64,000 nt of DNA from Bradyrhizobium prioriisuperbiae (GCF_032397745.1 NZ_CP135921.1:6188501-6252500); one strand, 5' to 3'; shown: positions 19,626 through 29,237, counted from the stretch's first letter. The notes: generated from the sequence alone by a model not told the origin. Translations and numbers: made by a program.

Positions 19626-20930
19626 ATGACCCCCGCCGCACGGCTCTCCGCCGCCATCGAGGTTTTGAGCGCGATCGACACCCAGCGCATACCCGCCGCC
19701 AATGCTTTGAAGGATTGGGGCACCGCGCACCGCTTTGCCGGATCGGGCGACCGCGCCGCTATTGCGGGCCTCGTGTTCGACGTGCTGCGCCGTCGTGCGT
19801 CGAGTGCGTACCTGCTCGATGCCGATACGCCGCGCGCCCGGGTGCTGGGCATGCTCCGGCTTGAGCGCGGCCTCGATGCAGATGCCATTGCTGCCCTGTG
19901 CGATGGATCGCGTTTCGCCCCCGAGCCGCTGAGCGAGGCCGAGCGATCGGCGCTGACATCGCGTTCGCTCAAAACCGCACCGGATCATATCGCCGGCGAC
20001 TATCCCGAATGGCTCGATCCCTACCTCGCACGCGTGTTCGGTGATAGCCGGGTGGAGGAGGCGGTGGCGATGGCCAGCCGCGCGCCGCTGGATCTGCGGG
20101 TCAACACCCTGAAGTCGACGCGTGACAAGGCGCTGGCATCAATCGCCCATCTCGGCGCGGAGCCGACCCGGTGGTCGCCGCTGGGCTTGCGCATCGCGCT
20201 TGGCGCGGATGCGCGCAATCCCGGTGTGCATTCGGAAGAGGCCTTCATCAAGGGCGGCGTCGAGGTGCAGGACGAAGGCTCGCAACTCGCGGCGCTGTTG
20301 TCCGCTGCCAAGCCCGGCGAGCAGGTGATCGACCTCTGTGCCGGCGCCGGCGGCAAGACCCTGGCGCTGGCGGCGATGATGCAGGGCAAGGGCCGCCTGA
20401 TCGCCACGGATTCCGACAAGCGCCAGCTGGCGCCGATCCACGAGCGGCTGTCCCGCGCCGGCGTCCACAATGCCGAGGTGCGCACCCCCAAAGGGGCGGC
20501 CGATCCGCTGGCCGATATCAAGGCCTCCGCCGATCTCGTGGTCATCGACGCACCTTGCACCGGCACCGGAACCTGGCGGCGCAATCCCGACGCCAAATGG
20601 CGGATGCGGCCCGGCGCCCTCGAGGTCCGGCTGAAGGGGCAGGCCGAGGTGCTGGACCGTGCCGCGGCGCTGGTCCGCCCCGGCGGGCGGATCGCCTACA
20701 TCACCTGTTCGGTGCTGGCCGAGGAGAATGGCGATCAGGTCGCCGCCTTTGTTGGCCGCCATCCGGGTTTCACGGTGATGCCGACGGCGTGGTCCATCGG
20801 CCCCCTCGGCACCGCCGCGGATGCCTTCGCAGGCGCGGTTCTGACCACCCCGGAAGGGCTCCTGATGACCCCACGCCGGACCGGGACGGACGGGTTTTTC
20901 GTCTCCATCCTGAGCCGTGGCCAGGCCTGA
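19626..20930 (+). CDS. RsmB-family rRNA (cytosine-C5) methyltransferase
   Basis: A 434-residue NOP2/Sun methyltransferase. VIDLCAGAGGKTLALAAMM is the SAM loop. IDAPCTGTGTWRRNPDAKWR carries the catalytic Pro-Cys, and YITCSVLAEENGDQV carries the second Cys that releases the product. The N-terminal 140 residues are helical, as in RsmB, but shorter than the full NusB-like domain of E. coli RsmB. The likely target is cytosine in 16S rRNA. Its position just before guaA is typical of Bradyrhizobium. Confidence 0.88.
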   Translation: MTPAARLSAAIEVLSAIDTQRIPAANALKDWGTAHRFAGSGDRAAIAGLVFDVLRRRASSAYLLDADTPRARVLGMLRLERGLDADAIAALCDGSRFAPEPLSEAERSALTSRSLKTAPDHIAGDYPEWLDPYLARVFGDSRVEEAVAMASRAPLDLRVNTLKSTRDKALASIAHLGAEPTRWSPLGLRIALGADARNPGVHSEEAFIKGGVEVQDEGSQLAALLSAAKPGEQVIDLCAGAGGKTLALAAMMQGKGRLIATDSDKRQLAPIHERLSRAGVHNAEVRTPKGAADPLADIKASADLVVIDAPCTGTGTWRRNPDAKWRMRPGALEVRLKGQAEVLDRAAALVRPGGRIAYITCSVLAEENGDQVAAFVGRHPGFTVMPTAWSIGPLGTAADAFAGAVLTTPEGLLMTPRRTGTDGFFVSILSRGQA

Positions 20931-21016
20931 AACCGAGCCGAAACCTGGCTGAAAATACCGCTTGAAAGGCCAATTCCGGCATTGCGGCGGGCCGTCGGGT
21001 CGCGTAATTCCTGACC

Positions 21017-22612
21017 ATGACAGCACACAGCCAAGCCTCGAATCCGGCGCCCCTCACGGCGCCGGAGCACGACAAGATTCTGATCGTCGATTTTGGCAGT
21101 CAGGTGACGCAGCTGATCGCGCGGCGGGTCCGCGAGGAGGGCGTCTACTCCGAAATCGTCCCGTTCCAGAAGGCCGAAGCGGCCTTCCAGGAGATGAAGC
21201 CGAAGGCCGTGATCCTGTCCGGCGGCCCTGAATCGGTCCATGAGACCGGCTCGCCCCGGGCGCCCCAGGCGATCTTCGATTCTGGCGTTCCCGTGCTCGG
21301 CATCTGCTATGGCCAGATGACCATGGCCGCGCAGCTGGGCGGCACCGTCGAGGGCGGCCATCACCGCGAATTCGGCCGCGCCGACGTCGAAGTGAAGGCG
21401 CCGAGCTCGCTGTTCGAATCCACCTGGACAGTCGGCGAGCAACATCCGGTGTGGATGAGCCACGGCGATCGGATCACACAACTGCCGCCGGGTTTCGAGG
21501 TGGTCGGCGTCTCGCCCAACGCGCCGTTCGCGATCATCCAGGATGAAGTGCGGAAATATTACGGCCTGATGTTCCACCCCGAGGTGGTGCACACCCCTGA
21601 CGGTGCCAAGCTGTTGCGCAATTTCGTCCGCAAGGTAGCCGGCCTGAAGGGCGACTGGACCATGCGCGCCTTCCGCGAGGAAGCGGTTGAGAAGATTCGC
21701 GCCCAGGTCGGCAAGGGCCGGGTGATCTGCGGTCTCTCCGGCGGCGTCGATTCCGCTGTCGCCGCGGTGCTGATCCATGAAGCGATCGGCGACCAACTCA
21801 CCTGTGTGTTCGTCGATCACGGCTTGCTGCGTCTCGCCGAAGCCGAGACCGTCGTCGACATGTTCCGCAATCACTACAACATCCCGCTGGTGCACGTGGA
21901 TGCGTCCAGGGAATTCCTTGGTGAACTCGCCGGGGTCACCGATCCGGAAGTGAAGCGCAAGACCATCGGCAAGCTGTTCATCGATGTGTTCGATGCGGAG
22001 GCGAAGAAGATCGGCGGCGCCGAATTCCTGGCGCAGGGCACGCTCTATCCCGACGTGATCGAAAGCGTCTCCTTCACCGGCGGTCCCTCGGTGACCATCA
22101 AGTCGCACCACAATGTCGGCGGCTTGCCCGCGCGCATGAACATGAAGCTGGTGGAGCCGCTGCGCGAGCTGTTCAAGGACGAGGTGCGCGTGCTGGGACG
22201 CGAGCTCGGTTTGCCTGAAGTGTTCGTCGGCCGCCATCCGTTCCCGGGCCCGGGCCTCGCCATCCGCTGCCCCGGCGAGATCACGGTGGAGAAGCTCGAC
22301 ATCCTGCGCAAGGCGGACGCGATCTACATCGAGGAAATCCGCCGCGCCGGCCTCTACGACATCATCTGGCAGGCCTTCGCCGTGCTGCTGCCGGTAAAGA
22401 CCGTCGGCGTGATGGGCGACGGCCGCACCTACGATTTCGTGGTCGGGCTGCGCGCCGTCACCTCCACCGACGGCATGACCGCCGACTTCTATCCCTTCGA
22501 CATGCGTTTCCTCGGCGCGACGGCAACGCGCATCATCAACGAGGTGAAGGGGGTGAACCGGGTGGTGTATGACGTGACGAGCAAGCCGCCGGGGACGATC
22601 GAGTGGGAGTGA
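21017..22612 (+). CDS. guaA: GMP synthase (glutamine-hydrolysing) GuaA
   Basis: Converts XMP to GMP with glutamine and ATP. Class I amidotransferase domain: [10 protein letters not shown] (nucleophile Cys) and the MFHPEVVHT His/Glu pair. ATP-pyrophosphatase domain: [20 protein letters not shown]-loop. The C-terminal dimerisation domain ends [17 protein letters not shown], the normal terminus, so the gene is intact at 531 residues. Its last 17 bases plus the following GAG recur several times over the next 18 kb, marking the 3' end as an integration site. Confidence 0.97.
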   Translation: MTAHSQASNPAPLTAPEHDKILIVDFGSQVTQLIARRVREEGVYSEIVPFQKAEAAFQEMKPKAVILSGGPESVHETGSPRAPQAIFDSGVPVLGICYGQMTMAAQLGGTVEGGHHREFGRADVEVKAPSSLFESTWTVGEQHPVWMSHGDRITQLPPGFEVVGVSPNAPFAIIQDEVRKYYGLMFHPEVVHTPDGAKLLRNFVRKVAGLKGDWTMRAFREEAVEKIRAQVGKGRVICGLSGGVDSAVAAVLIHEAIGDQLTCVFVDHGLLRLAEAETVVDMFRNHYNIPLVHVDASREFLGELAGVTDPEVKRKTIGKLFIDVFDAEAKKIGGAEFLAQGTLYPDVIESVSFTGGPSVTIKSHHNVGGLPARMNMKLVEPLRELFKDEVRVLGRELGLPEVFVGRHPFPGPGLAIRCPGEITVEKLDILRKADAIYIEEIRRAGLYDIIWQAFAVLLPVKTVGVMGDGRTYDFVVGLRAVTSTDGMTADFYPFDMRFLGATATRIINEVKGVNRVVYDVTSKPPGTIEWE

Positions 22613-22613
22613 G
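22596..22613 (+). other. att-like core A (guaA 3' end)
   Basis: CGATCGAGTGGGAGTGAG spans the last codons of guaA. The copies at 25757, 29458, 31187, 39035 and 40374 match it with few changes. The guaA 3' end is a reported integration hotspot for genomic islands, so this is read as the proximal junction of the accretion zone. Confidence 0.7.
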
Positions 22614-22731
22614 GGGGGCGTAGAAAAGCGTAGGTTGGGACAGACGCGGATAGGATGGCGAATTGGAATCAATTTTTCGTCTTCGATAGTCCTTGAAAGG
22701 TCCTTGGGCCGATCTTGGCAGTAGATCGGGG

Positions 22732-23666
22732 TTAGCTTGGGACCGTCGATAGCAATGCGCGGGTCTCGGCGACGACGCGGTCCTGGAATTTCCGATCGCG
22801 CAAGAGCGCGGAGCCTTGCATGGGATGACCGCCTTCGTCGCAGTAGACACCGGTTTGACCGGATGTATCGATCAGGATCTTGGCGATCACGCGCGCGGCT
22901 CGCTTCGGGGTGCTCAAGATCGTGATAAAGGGCACGAGGAGCGGGATGACGAATATCTGCAGGAAGCGTACGAACGCGCCGACATCGCCCCCCCCCCGAG
23001 GCCGGTGGTTGGATTCAAGCCCGGCTCGATCGCGTTGAAGTGCAGCCGTGGAGTCTCACGGGCGAACGCCATCGCTGCGGCAAGGATGGCCTGTTTGGAA
23101 GTTGCATAGGCATCGAAGCCCGGCCGCTTGGAGCCGCCGGGTTTCCATTCACCCCGCGCACTCGCCTCTGCGGAGATATAGCGACCACCTCGAAAACCCG
23201 CGGCCACAGCCGGCTTGCGTTCGGGGTCTTCTACAGCGGAAACGACGAAAACGACATTTGCGCCGTCGGGAAGACTTGGCACAAGCGCCTCTGTCAGGGC
23301 AAACGGGCCGAGATGGTTCGTCACGAACGACATGTCCCATCCGAGCGCGTTCTTAGTCGGACGCATCTGCATGATGCCCGCGTTGTTGAGCAGCCCGGCA
23401 ATCGGGAGATGGAGCGCGACGATCTCCGCTGCCGCCCGCTGCACGCTCGCAAGATCTGACAAGTCGCACACGACCGGCACCGCGTGCTGGCCCTTTCGCT
23501 CGATGCTTTTCCGCACCTCGTCGAGCTTTCCGCGATCGCGGCCGACCAGCACAAGCATGCCGTGCTTGGCCAGTTCGAATGCCGTCCGGCGACCTATCCC
23601 GGAGGTGGGTCCGGTGATGATATACGCCTTGCGACCTGCGGGATTTTTTACGTCTGCTTTCGACAT
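22732..23666 (-). pseudogene. SDR oxidoreductase interrupted by a poly-G frameshift
   Basis: A short-chain dehydrogenase with YIITGPTSGIGRRTAFELAK (cofactor loop), LLNNAGIMQMRP (NNAG) and FDAYATSKQAILA (catalytic YxxxK). At 22988-22997 the coding strand has ten G in a row, where the frame breaks. The original C-terminus continues in another frame to 22732 (FLQIFVIPLLVPF, then GGHPMQGSALLRD). Eight or eleven G would restore it. The start at 23666 has AAGGA upstream, and the preceding SDR ends 9 bp before. Possibilities are a true lesion, phase variation or a sequencing error. Confidence 0.8.
22988..22997. repeat. ten-C homopolymer tract inside SDR gene
   Basis: A run of ten C on the plus strand (ten G on the coding strand), exactly where the SDR frame shifts. 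It is the longest homopolymer I noticed in the window. Confidence 0.9.
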
Positions 23667-23674
23667 GACGTCCT

Positions 23675-24433
23675 TCATATCTGCATGCCGCCGGCGACTT
23701 CGATCCGCTGGGCGTTGATCCAACCGAAGTCGTCGGACAGTAGCCCGGCGATGACCGGCCCAACATCCTCAGGCTCGCCGGCACGGCCGAGCGCTGTGTG
23801 ATCGGCGATCATCTTGTTGACCTCCGGATTGTCGCGAACGGCGCCACCGGAAAAATCGGTCGCGATCGGGCCCGGCGCGATGGCGTTCGCCACGATCCGG
23901 CGCGGTCCCAATTCCATGGCCATATATCGTGTCAGCGTTTCGACCGCCGCCTTCATCGAACCGTAGCCGATGCGATTACGTCCGGCGAAGCGAGCCAATC
24001 CCGAGGAGATGTTCACGATGCGGCCGCCATCATTCATGAGTGGCAGCAGTTTTTGCGTCAGGAACAGGACGCCCTTAAAGTGGACGTTATAGAGCGCGTC
24101 CATCTCGGCTTCAGTTATTGACTCAAGGCTCGCGGCAGATGAGATCCCGGCATTGTTGACGAGGTAATCGAAACGCTTGGCTTTCATGTCAGCCAGCGCG
24201 TCTCCCACCTGCCCCACGAAGCCATCGAACGAGCCCACATTGCCCGTGTCGAGTTGCAAGGAGATCGCCTGTGCGCCCGCTTCCGCTGCAAGCGCCACGA
24301 CCTTATCAGCTTCTGCACGATTTGAATTGAACGTGAGTATCGAACGGACCCCGCGCTTGGCGAGGCAGAAGACTGTGTTACGGCCGATCCCCCGGCTACC
24401 GCCGGTGACGATCGCGATTTTACTATCTGGCAT
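23675..24433 (-). CDS. SDR family oxidoreductase (FabG-like)
   Basis: A 252-residue classical short-chain dehydrogenase. IVTGGSRGIGRNTVFCLAKR binds NAD(P), YLVNNAGISS is the NNAG motif, IVNISSGLA carries the catalytic Ser and IGYGSMKAAVETL the Tyr-x-x-x-Lys. The C-terminus NAQRIEVAGGMQI is standard. It is divergent from an AraC regulator 80 bp away and followed by the frameshifted SDR, a typical regulator plus two-SDR set. The substrate is unknown. Confidence 0.88.
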   Translation of the reverse strand: MPDSKIAIVTGGSRGIGRNTVFCLAKRGVRSILTFNSNRAEADKVVALAAEAGAQAISLQLDTGNVGSFDGFVGQVGDALADMKAKRFDYLVNNAGISSAASLESITEAEMDALYNVHFKGVLFLTQKLLPLMNDGGRIVNISSGLARFAGRNRIGYGSMKAAVETLTRYMAMELGPRRIVANAIAPGPIATDFSGGAVRDNPEVNKMIADHTALGRAGEPEDVGPVIAGLLSDDFGWINAQRIEVAGGMQI

Positions 24434-24513
24434 GATTACTCCGTCCGACAGGAACTGGCGTTCCCGAGCCGATTGCGTTGATCGATTATGGTGGCGGAAG
24501 GCCAGAAAGCGGA

Positions 24514-25518
24514 ATGCCGGAACTCGCCCATTTCTTGCCTATTTCTGCTTCACGAGATATTCTCGCCGGTGGTTTCAACGGAAACGAAGGGCCGTACGTG
24601 CCCGATCAATTGGCGAAGGCGCTCCTGCGCTATACGGAAAGCCAGCCCGGAGAGAACCCGTTCATGACGGCCATCGACGGATTGGCCATCTTGCGATCGG
24701 ATCATCCGAAGCCGCCGACTCACATGATCTCCAGGCCAGCCATGTGCATCGTGGCGCAGGGCGCCAAATGGGCAACGTTCGGCGACAACCGCCTTGAGTA
24801 CAGGGCAGGGCAGGCCCTCGTGATCGGCGTCGAGACGCCCTCGATCGGCCGAGTGGTCGCAGCGAGCCCCAGGCAGCCCTGTCTAGTCCTCGCGTTCGAA
24901 CTGGACCTCGCGATCATGCGGAGCGTTGCGGAGGGACTGGATGCGCCGCCGAGGATGCGCGGTGAGCCTGGCCGCGGTGTCTTCGTTACGGATTTTCAAG
25001 GCCCGCTGGCCGACTGCGCCCTGCGCCTGGTCCGACTGCTCGATACGCCCAAGGCGATACCGACGCTCCAGCCCATCATCATGCGCGGGATTTGCTATTG
25101 GCTGCTGACCGGCCCTCATGGCGGCGATGTCGCAAGAATATCGCTGGTGGACAGCCCGTCGCAGCGGGTGATCAATGCCATGCACAGCTTACGAAATCGC
25201 TTCAAAGAGACGGTTCGGATCGAGGAACTGGCCGCGATCGCCCTGATGAGCCCCTCCGCCTTCCACCGTCAATTTAAGGCGCTGACTTCGTTGACGCCGC
25301 TGCAATATCAGAAGCAGCTCCGCCTGCTGGAGGCGCGCCGCTTAATGGTCTCGCGTGCGTTCAACGTCGAAGCATCAGGTTTCGAGGTCGGTTACGAAAG
25401 TCCCTCGCAGTTCAGCCGAGAATATACCCGCATGTTCGGTGCGCCGCCCAAGCGGGATATAAGGCGCTTACGGATGCTCTTTCACCAAGACGAGGAGATT
25501 ACGCCAGACGCAGCTTAG
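24514..25518 (+). CDS. AraC family transcriptional regulator (YqhC-like)
   Basis: About 334 residues. The N-terminal AraC_N-type cupin (AILRSDHPKPPTHMISRPAM onward) is followed by two C-terminal helix-turn-helix motifs (VRIEELAAIALMSPSAFHRQF and NVEASGFEVGYESPSQFSREY). YqhC-type regulators sense aldehydes and activate adjacent reductases, so it probably controls the divergent SDR pair. The frame opens at 24478; the ATG at 24514 is preferred, although homologues often begin nearer MTAIDGLAIL (24664). Confidence 0.85.
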   Translation: MPELAHFLPISASRDILAGGFNGNEGPYVPDQLAKALLRYTESQPGENPFMTAIDGLAILRSDHPKPPTHMISRPAMCIVAQGAKWATFGDNRLEYRAGQALVIGVETPSIGRVVAASPRQPCLVLAFELDLAIMRSVAEGLDAPPRMRGEPGRGVFVTDFQGPLADCALRLVRLLDTPKAIPTLQPIIMRGICYWLLTGPHGGDVARISLVDSPSQRVINAMHSLRNRFKETVRIEELAAIALMSPSAFHRQFKALTSLTPLQYQKQLRLLEARRLMVSRAFNVEASGFEVGYESPSQFSREYTRMFGAPPKRDIRRLRMLFHQDEEITPDAA

Positions 25519-25536
25519 TGGGTCCTCCATGGGTGC

Positions 25537-25771
25537 TGACGGTATTTTTTATAGGCGAGCGAGTGATGTCTCGTCGCTGCGATTTTCGCAAATCGACCGA
25601 TCGATGCCGATAGTAGCTGAAACCGAGCAGATCGCGGATCGTCGAAATTCGTGTTTGAAATCAAGAGCGCCATTTTTTGACGGATCGGCGAGACGGCTCT
25701 TTGTCGTGCGTATAAAAATTTGTGCCGTTAAATCAGCGCGTTACGATGGCTCAGAACAATCGAGTGGGAGT
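25537..25771 (+). repeat. conserved terminal module B with att-like core
   Basis: A 235-bp block beginning TGACGGTATTTT and ending CAATCGAGTGGGAGT. It shares ordered blocks with 29240-29475 and 30966-31204: AAATCGACCGATCGATGCC, GATAGTAGCTGAAACCGAG, a stretch around TTGACGGATCGG, GTATAAAAATTTG and GCTCAGAACAATCGAGTGGG. The first 50-60 bases vary. No convincing reading frame is conserved. It ends in the guaA-type core (25757-25771) and follows the AraC gene directly. Confidence 0.8.
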
Positions 25772-25935
25772 AGGTGGGCGTATCGTAGACGGAGTAGCCT
25801 CGGTATGTGTGCCCCTTGTCGCGATGGGTTTTCAACTTCGCGGTGAGCAGGCACGGCGGGGCAATCCCGATGTCGACAGGATATCTTGGCGAACGCTCGT
25901 CGGCGCACGCCGAAGCCAAGCGGATAACCTCATTG

Positions 25936-26397
25936 CTAGATGTCGAGATCGAGGTACACTTGATCGCGAAGAGGTATGCCATCGATTGAGATTCCCATGG
26001 CGTAGCCCGATTCGGGTCGGAAGGCATCGCGCACGATCCTAAACATGCGAAACCCCAGCCTCTGATAGAAATGCAGCGTTCCAGTGGAGGCCGCGGCGGT
26101 CGACACAATCAACCGATGTCCGCCTCGCCGACGGCAATGATCAACTGCTGCACGCATCAAAGCCTCACCAATGCCCTGACGTTGTCGGGCTTCATCGACC
26201 GCCATGCTTTTCAGGTCGAACTCATCCGCGCGTTCTGTTTCAACGATCTGCAGGTGCCCCACTATCTCGTCGCCAATTCGGGCAACCAATACCTCGCCCA
26301 ATTCCATGTAGCTTGACACCTGATCTAAGGAGTCATCTGCGAGAGTCATAAGCGGCAAAAGCGTCTGTCGGTCGCCATCGTATCTTTCTATCTGCAT
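25936..26397 (-). CDS. GNAT family N-acetyltransferase
   Basis: A 153-residue acetyltransferase. LKSMAVDEARQRQGIGEALM is motif A, binding acetyl-CoA (R-x-x-G-I-G), and TGTLHFYQRLGFRMF is motif B. The start MQIERYDGDRQTL is at 26397. The substrate cannot be named. It is the first gene after module B, on the opposite strand to it. Confidence 0.85.
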   Translation of the reverse strand: MQIERYDGDRQTLLPLMTLADDSLDQVSSYMELGEVLVARIGDEIVGHLQIVETERADEFDLKSMAVDEARQRQGIGEALMRAAVDHCRRRGGHRLIVSTAAASTGTLHFYQRLGFRMFRIVRDAFRPESGYAMGISIDGIPLRDQVYLDLDI

Positions 26398-26442
26398 TTC
26401 CGCTTCACGATGATCGCGTTGTGAGAGTATTGGATATCAAGA

Positions 26443-27348
26443 CTAACGGGTGACAGTCAGGCGGATACCGGTAGCGGTCAGCAGGACACCGGTTAGCAGA
26501 GAGGCGTTGATCGGTTCATCCAGCACCCAGGCCGAAATCAGAAGTCCGAGGCTGGGAGTCGCGAGCAATGCCATGGACATCGTGCTGGCCGCAAACCGGC
26601 GCCCGGCTTCAACCACGGCCCAATAGGCGAAGGCGGTTGCGACAGGCGCAACGTAGGCGAGCGTGGCCACGCCAAGGAGCGTGAACTGTCCCGGGAATCC
26701 CTCGATGAACATAGCGACGGGGAACAGCAACATCGCCGCGATCAGCATTTGCCAGGGCGCAAGATTGAGCGCCGAGGATTTGAAGCGATGGCCGCGGACG
26801 GTCACGATGGCAATGGCCCAGGCTGTCGCCGCCCCCATCAGCATCGCATAAGCCATCGCCTGCTTACCCCCGATGGCAAAGGAGGGCGAGGCAATGATGA
26901 CAATCCCTGCGCACCCGATCATCACGCCTGCGGCTATCTTCGAGCTCATCTTTTCGCCAAGGCGCCATGCGGCAAGCGGTGCGACCAGGACAGGTGTGGA
27001 GAAGGCCAGCACGGACGCGCGTCCTGGCGGCAAGATTGTCAAGGCAAGGCCGGTCAACGCGGAATAGGCCGCCATCTGAAGCGCGCCGGAAATAACGACA
27101 AGCGAGAGATCGGATCGCGGCGGCAGCGCGAGTTCGCCTCTCACCGCCACCAGTCCGAACAAAATGAGTGCTGCAATCGCATAGCGCAGGCAGCCGTACC
27201 AGATTGGCGGGATCTGGCCGATGCCGATCTTGATGACCGGCCAGCTGACCGCCCAGATCAACACCAGCGACAGCACCAACAGCCAATCCTGTGGTTTCGG
27301 CTTCGCCGCTTGAGTAGAAGCGGCGGTCGGCGACTCAGAACTTTTCAC
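26443..27348 (-). CDS. EamA/DMT-superfamily transporter
   Basis: About 301 residues with ten predicted hydrophobic helices and the two EamA repeats (WLLVLSLVLIWAVSWPVIK at the N-terminus, AMAYAMLMGAATAWAIAIVT at mid-protein). The drug/metabolite transporter family exports amino acids or other metabolites. The likely start is a GTG at 27348 overlapping the end of the upstream SDR by 14 bp; the frame runs on to 27471 but lacks family similarity there. Confidence 0.82.
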   Translation of the reverse strand: MKSSESPTAASTQAAKPKPQDWLLVLSLVLIWAVSWPVIKIGIGQIPPIWYGCLRYAIAALILFGLVAVRGELALPPRSDLSLVVISGALQMAAYSALTGLALTILPPGRASVLAFSTPVLVAPLAAWRLGEKMSSKIAAGVMIGCAGIVIIASPSFAIGGKQAMAYAMLMGAATAWAIAIVTVRGHRFKSSALNLAPWQMLIAAMLLFPVAMFIEGFPGQFTLLGVATLAYVAPVATAFAYWAVVEAGRRFAASTMSMALLATPSLGLLISAWVLDEPINASLLTGVLLTATGIRLTVTR

Positions 27349-28009
27349 TGGACGGCCGTAAGTCAAGCTCGTGGGTCCACGCAGCGCGGTCCTGGAGGTG
27401 CAGCTGATAGTAGGTCTCGGCAATCGCGGCAGGTTGAAGCAGGCTCTCGGAAGGAGAGTCTTCCTGCGCAATCATGCCGTCGAGAACGACATGGGCGACG
27501 TGAATGCCTTTCGGCCCCAGTTCGCGAGCCATGGCTTGCGCCAGCGCTCGCAGCGCAAATTTCGGTGACGCGAAGGCAGCAAATCCCGCTCCGCCGCGAA
27601 TCGATCCGGTCGCGCCCGAGAAGATGATCGTTCCGCTTCCCCGGCTCAACATGGACGCTGCCGCAGTCCGACCGACCAGGAAGCCGGCAAAGGAACCGGT
27701 GCGCCAGGCCTGCTCGAACAGCTCCTCGGAAATATCGAGAATGCCGCCCCGATCCCAAATGCCGACGTTGAAGACGACCAGGGATGGTGGGCCGAGTTCA
27801 TTCGCGACACTCTGGAAAACGTTCCTGACCTGCTCACCAACCGTCGCATCGCAGGAATAGCCGCGAACCAGATCGCGATGCGGCTCGCCAGCAACGCCTC
27901 TCCGCGACACCGCGGCGACCCGCATGCCCGCTTCCGCGAAGCGTCCGACAAGTGCGTTGCCCAATCCGTGGCCTGCTCCCACAACGACGGCAACTTCACG
28001 CGCGCTCAT
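27335..28009 (-). CDS. SDR family protein with Phe at the catalytic Tyr position
   Basis: A 224-residue short-chain dehydrogenase. VVVGAGHGLGNALVGRFAEA is the cofactor loop and VVFNVGIW replaces NNAG. The Ser block IIFSGATGS is present, but the YxxxK position reads FASPK, so the Tyr is Phe while the Lys is kept. Some SDR branches carry this naturally, with weak or altered chemistry. It overlaps the EamA gene and lies 28 bp from the peroxiredoxin. Confidence 0.8.
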   Translation of the reverse strand: MSAREVAVVVGAGHGLGNALVGRFAEAGMRVAAVSRRGVAGEPHRDLVRGYSCDATVGEQVRNVFQSVANELGPPSLVVFNVGIWDRGGILDISEELFEQAWRTGSFAGFLVGRTAAASMLSRGSGTIIFSGATGSIRGGAGFAAFASPKFALRALAQAMARELGPKGIHVAHVVLDGMIAQEDSPSESLLQPAAIAETYYQLHLQDRAAWTHELDLRPSSEKF

Positions 28010-28036
28010 TTCCGATCTCCGACGTTCGCTTGACGG

Positions 28037-28507
28037 TCAAGTCTTGGACTTCACGTACCTGACGAAGCCGATCACGTCTTCGGCAACCAGTCTGCCGATC
28101 GCGCCGCTCGAATAGACGGCGGTGATCACCCTTCCATTGGGATCGAGTACAAGGCCGGTCGATTGCAGGTAGCGCGGGCTGTTGTTGACGTAAGCGCCGG
28201 TCGAACCCGCAATCTTGTCGGCATCGGCGCCATAGCCGACCGGAAAGTTCAGGTGGTGCTTGTCGACCAACGTCGCCGCGTCCGCTTTGTTGTCGACGGA
28301 CAAGGCGGCGATCTTGAGTCCGAGTTCATCGAGTTTCTCTTTGGCGCGAGCAAATGCCGCAAGCTGCGTATTGCAGTAAGGGCACCACGAGCCGCGATAG
28401 ATCAGGACAGCGCCATAGGAACCGGCCAGATGGTCCGTGACCGACAAAGTACCGTATCCGACCGTATCAAGGGTCAGGATCGGAAAGGCGTCGCCAAGAC
28501 GGGGCAT
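28037..28507 (-). CDS. AhpC/TSA-family peroxiredoxin-like protein
   Basis: A 156-residue thioredoxin-fold protein, MPRLGDAFPILTLDTVGYG onward, with RGSWCPYCNTQLAAF giving a CPYC motif rather than the single peroxidatic Cys of classic AhpC. It reduces peroxides or acts as a thiol oxidoreductase. Only this start (28507) matches the family; the frame upstream overlaps the tetR side. It is divergent from a TetR regulator around a perfect palindrome at 28529-28544. Confidence 0.82.
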   Translation of the reverse strand: MPRLGDAFPILTLDTVGYGTLSVTDHLAGSYGAVLIYRGSWCPYCNTQLAAFARAKEKLDELGLKIAALSVDNKADAATLVDKHHLNFPVGYGADADKIAGSTGAYVNNSPRYLQSTGLVLDPNGRVITAVYSSGAIGRLVAEDVIGFVRYVKSKT

Positions 28508-28528
28508 TACTCTTAAATTCCTTAAAAC

Positions 28529-28544
28529 TGGACTAATTAGTCCA
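28529..28544. promoter_or_regulatory. perfect 16-bp palindrome, probable TetR operator
   Basis: TGGACTAATTAGTCCA is its own reverse complement and lies between the divergent peroxiredoxin (start 28507) and tetR (start 28578). TetR regulators usually bind such sites and repress both genes. The TTAAAACTGGACTAATT surroundings are AT-rich, as in a promoter. Confidence 0.75.
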
Positions 28545-28577
28545 ATTACCTTGCAAGCCCCGGCGCTGTCAAGTACG

Positions 28578-29237
28578 ATGAAGGGCATGATTACGAATGC
28601 CACGGCATTGCCCAGAACAGCGCGGGGCGCAGCAACGCGGGCGCGCATCGTCGACGCCGCGACCGACCTCGTGCGTGCGCATGGCGTCGCCAACACAACA
28701 ATCGATGCGGTGATCGAGGCCAGCAGGGTCAGCAAATCGCAGATCTATCACTACTTCGACGACAAGGACGATCTCGTTCTGGCCGTGATTCAGCGACAGG
28801 CCGAGTGCGTTCTCGGAACGCATGAAGAGCTGCTGCGAAAGCTCAATTCCCTTGCCGGGCTTCGCAGCTGGCGCGACGCGGTCGTCGAGTTGACACGGCA
28901 AACCAATTGCGCAGGCGGCTGCCCGCTGGGTTCGTTGGCCGCCGAGCTTTCGGAGACGCCGCGCACCCGCGCAGCGTTGGCGGAAAGCTTTGCACGCTGG
29001 GCATCCTATTTCGAAACGGCGTTCGCAAGGATGCAGACGCGAACAGGAAAAAGGCCCAGTGGCAATTTGAAGGAGCTTTCAGAGGCGATGCTCGCCAGCC
29101 TGCAGGGTGGACTCTTGCTCGCCCAAACCATGCGTTCGACAACGCCTCTGGAACTCGCGCTGGACATGGCGATCGATTACGTCGCAGCCCGACTCAGGCT
29201 TCACCCACCGGAGAACCGATCAGCCCGACGAGAGTAG
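28578..29237 (+). CDS. TetR/AcrR family regulator
   Basis: About 219 residues. The N-terminal HTH reads RIVDAATDLVRAHGVANTTI followed by SRVSKSQIYHYFDDKDDLVL. The ligand domain contains TNCAGGCPLGSLAAEL, a Cys-bearing block common in TetR regulators of this branch (TetR_C_16-like). It is divergent from the peroxiredoxin, SDR and EamA genes, which it probably represses. The start is 28578 or 28587. Its stop is 2 bp before module C. Confidence 0.88.
   Translation: MKGMITNATALPRTARGAATRARIVDAATDLVRAHGVANTTIDAVIEASRVSKSQIYHYFDDKDDLVLAVIQRQAECVLGTHEELLRKLNSLAGLRSWRDAVVELTRQTNCAGGCPLGSLAAELSETPRTRAALAESFARWASYFETAFARMQTRTGKRPSGNLKELSEAMLASLQGGLLLAQTMRSTTPLELALDMAIDYVAARLRLHPPENRSARRE

Noticed and set aside
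20735..22672. 645-codon minus-strand frame opposite guaA
   Set aside because: Covers rsmB and guaA in antisense with no recognisable domain.
25807..25989. Short plus-strand frame after module B
   Set aside because: Overlaps the end of the GNAT gene and has no conserved features.
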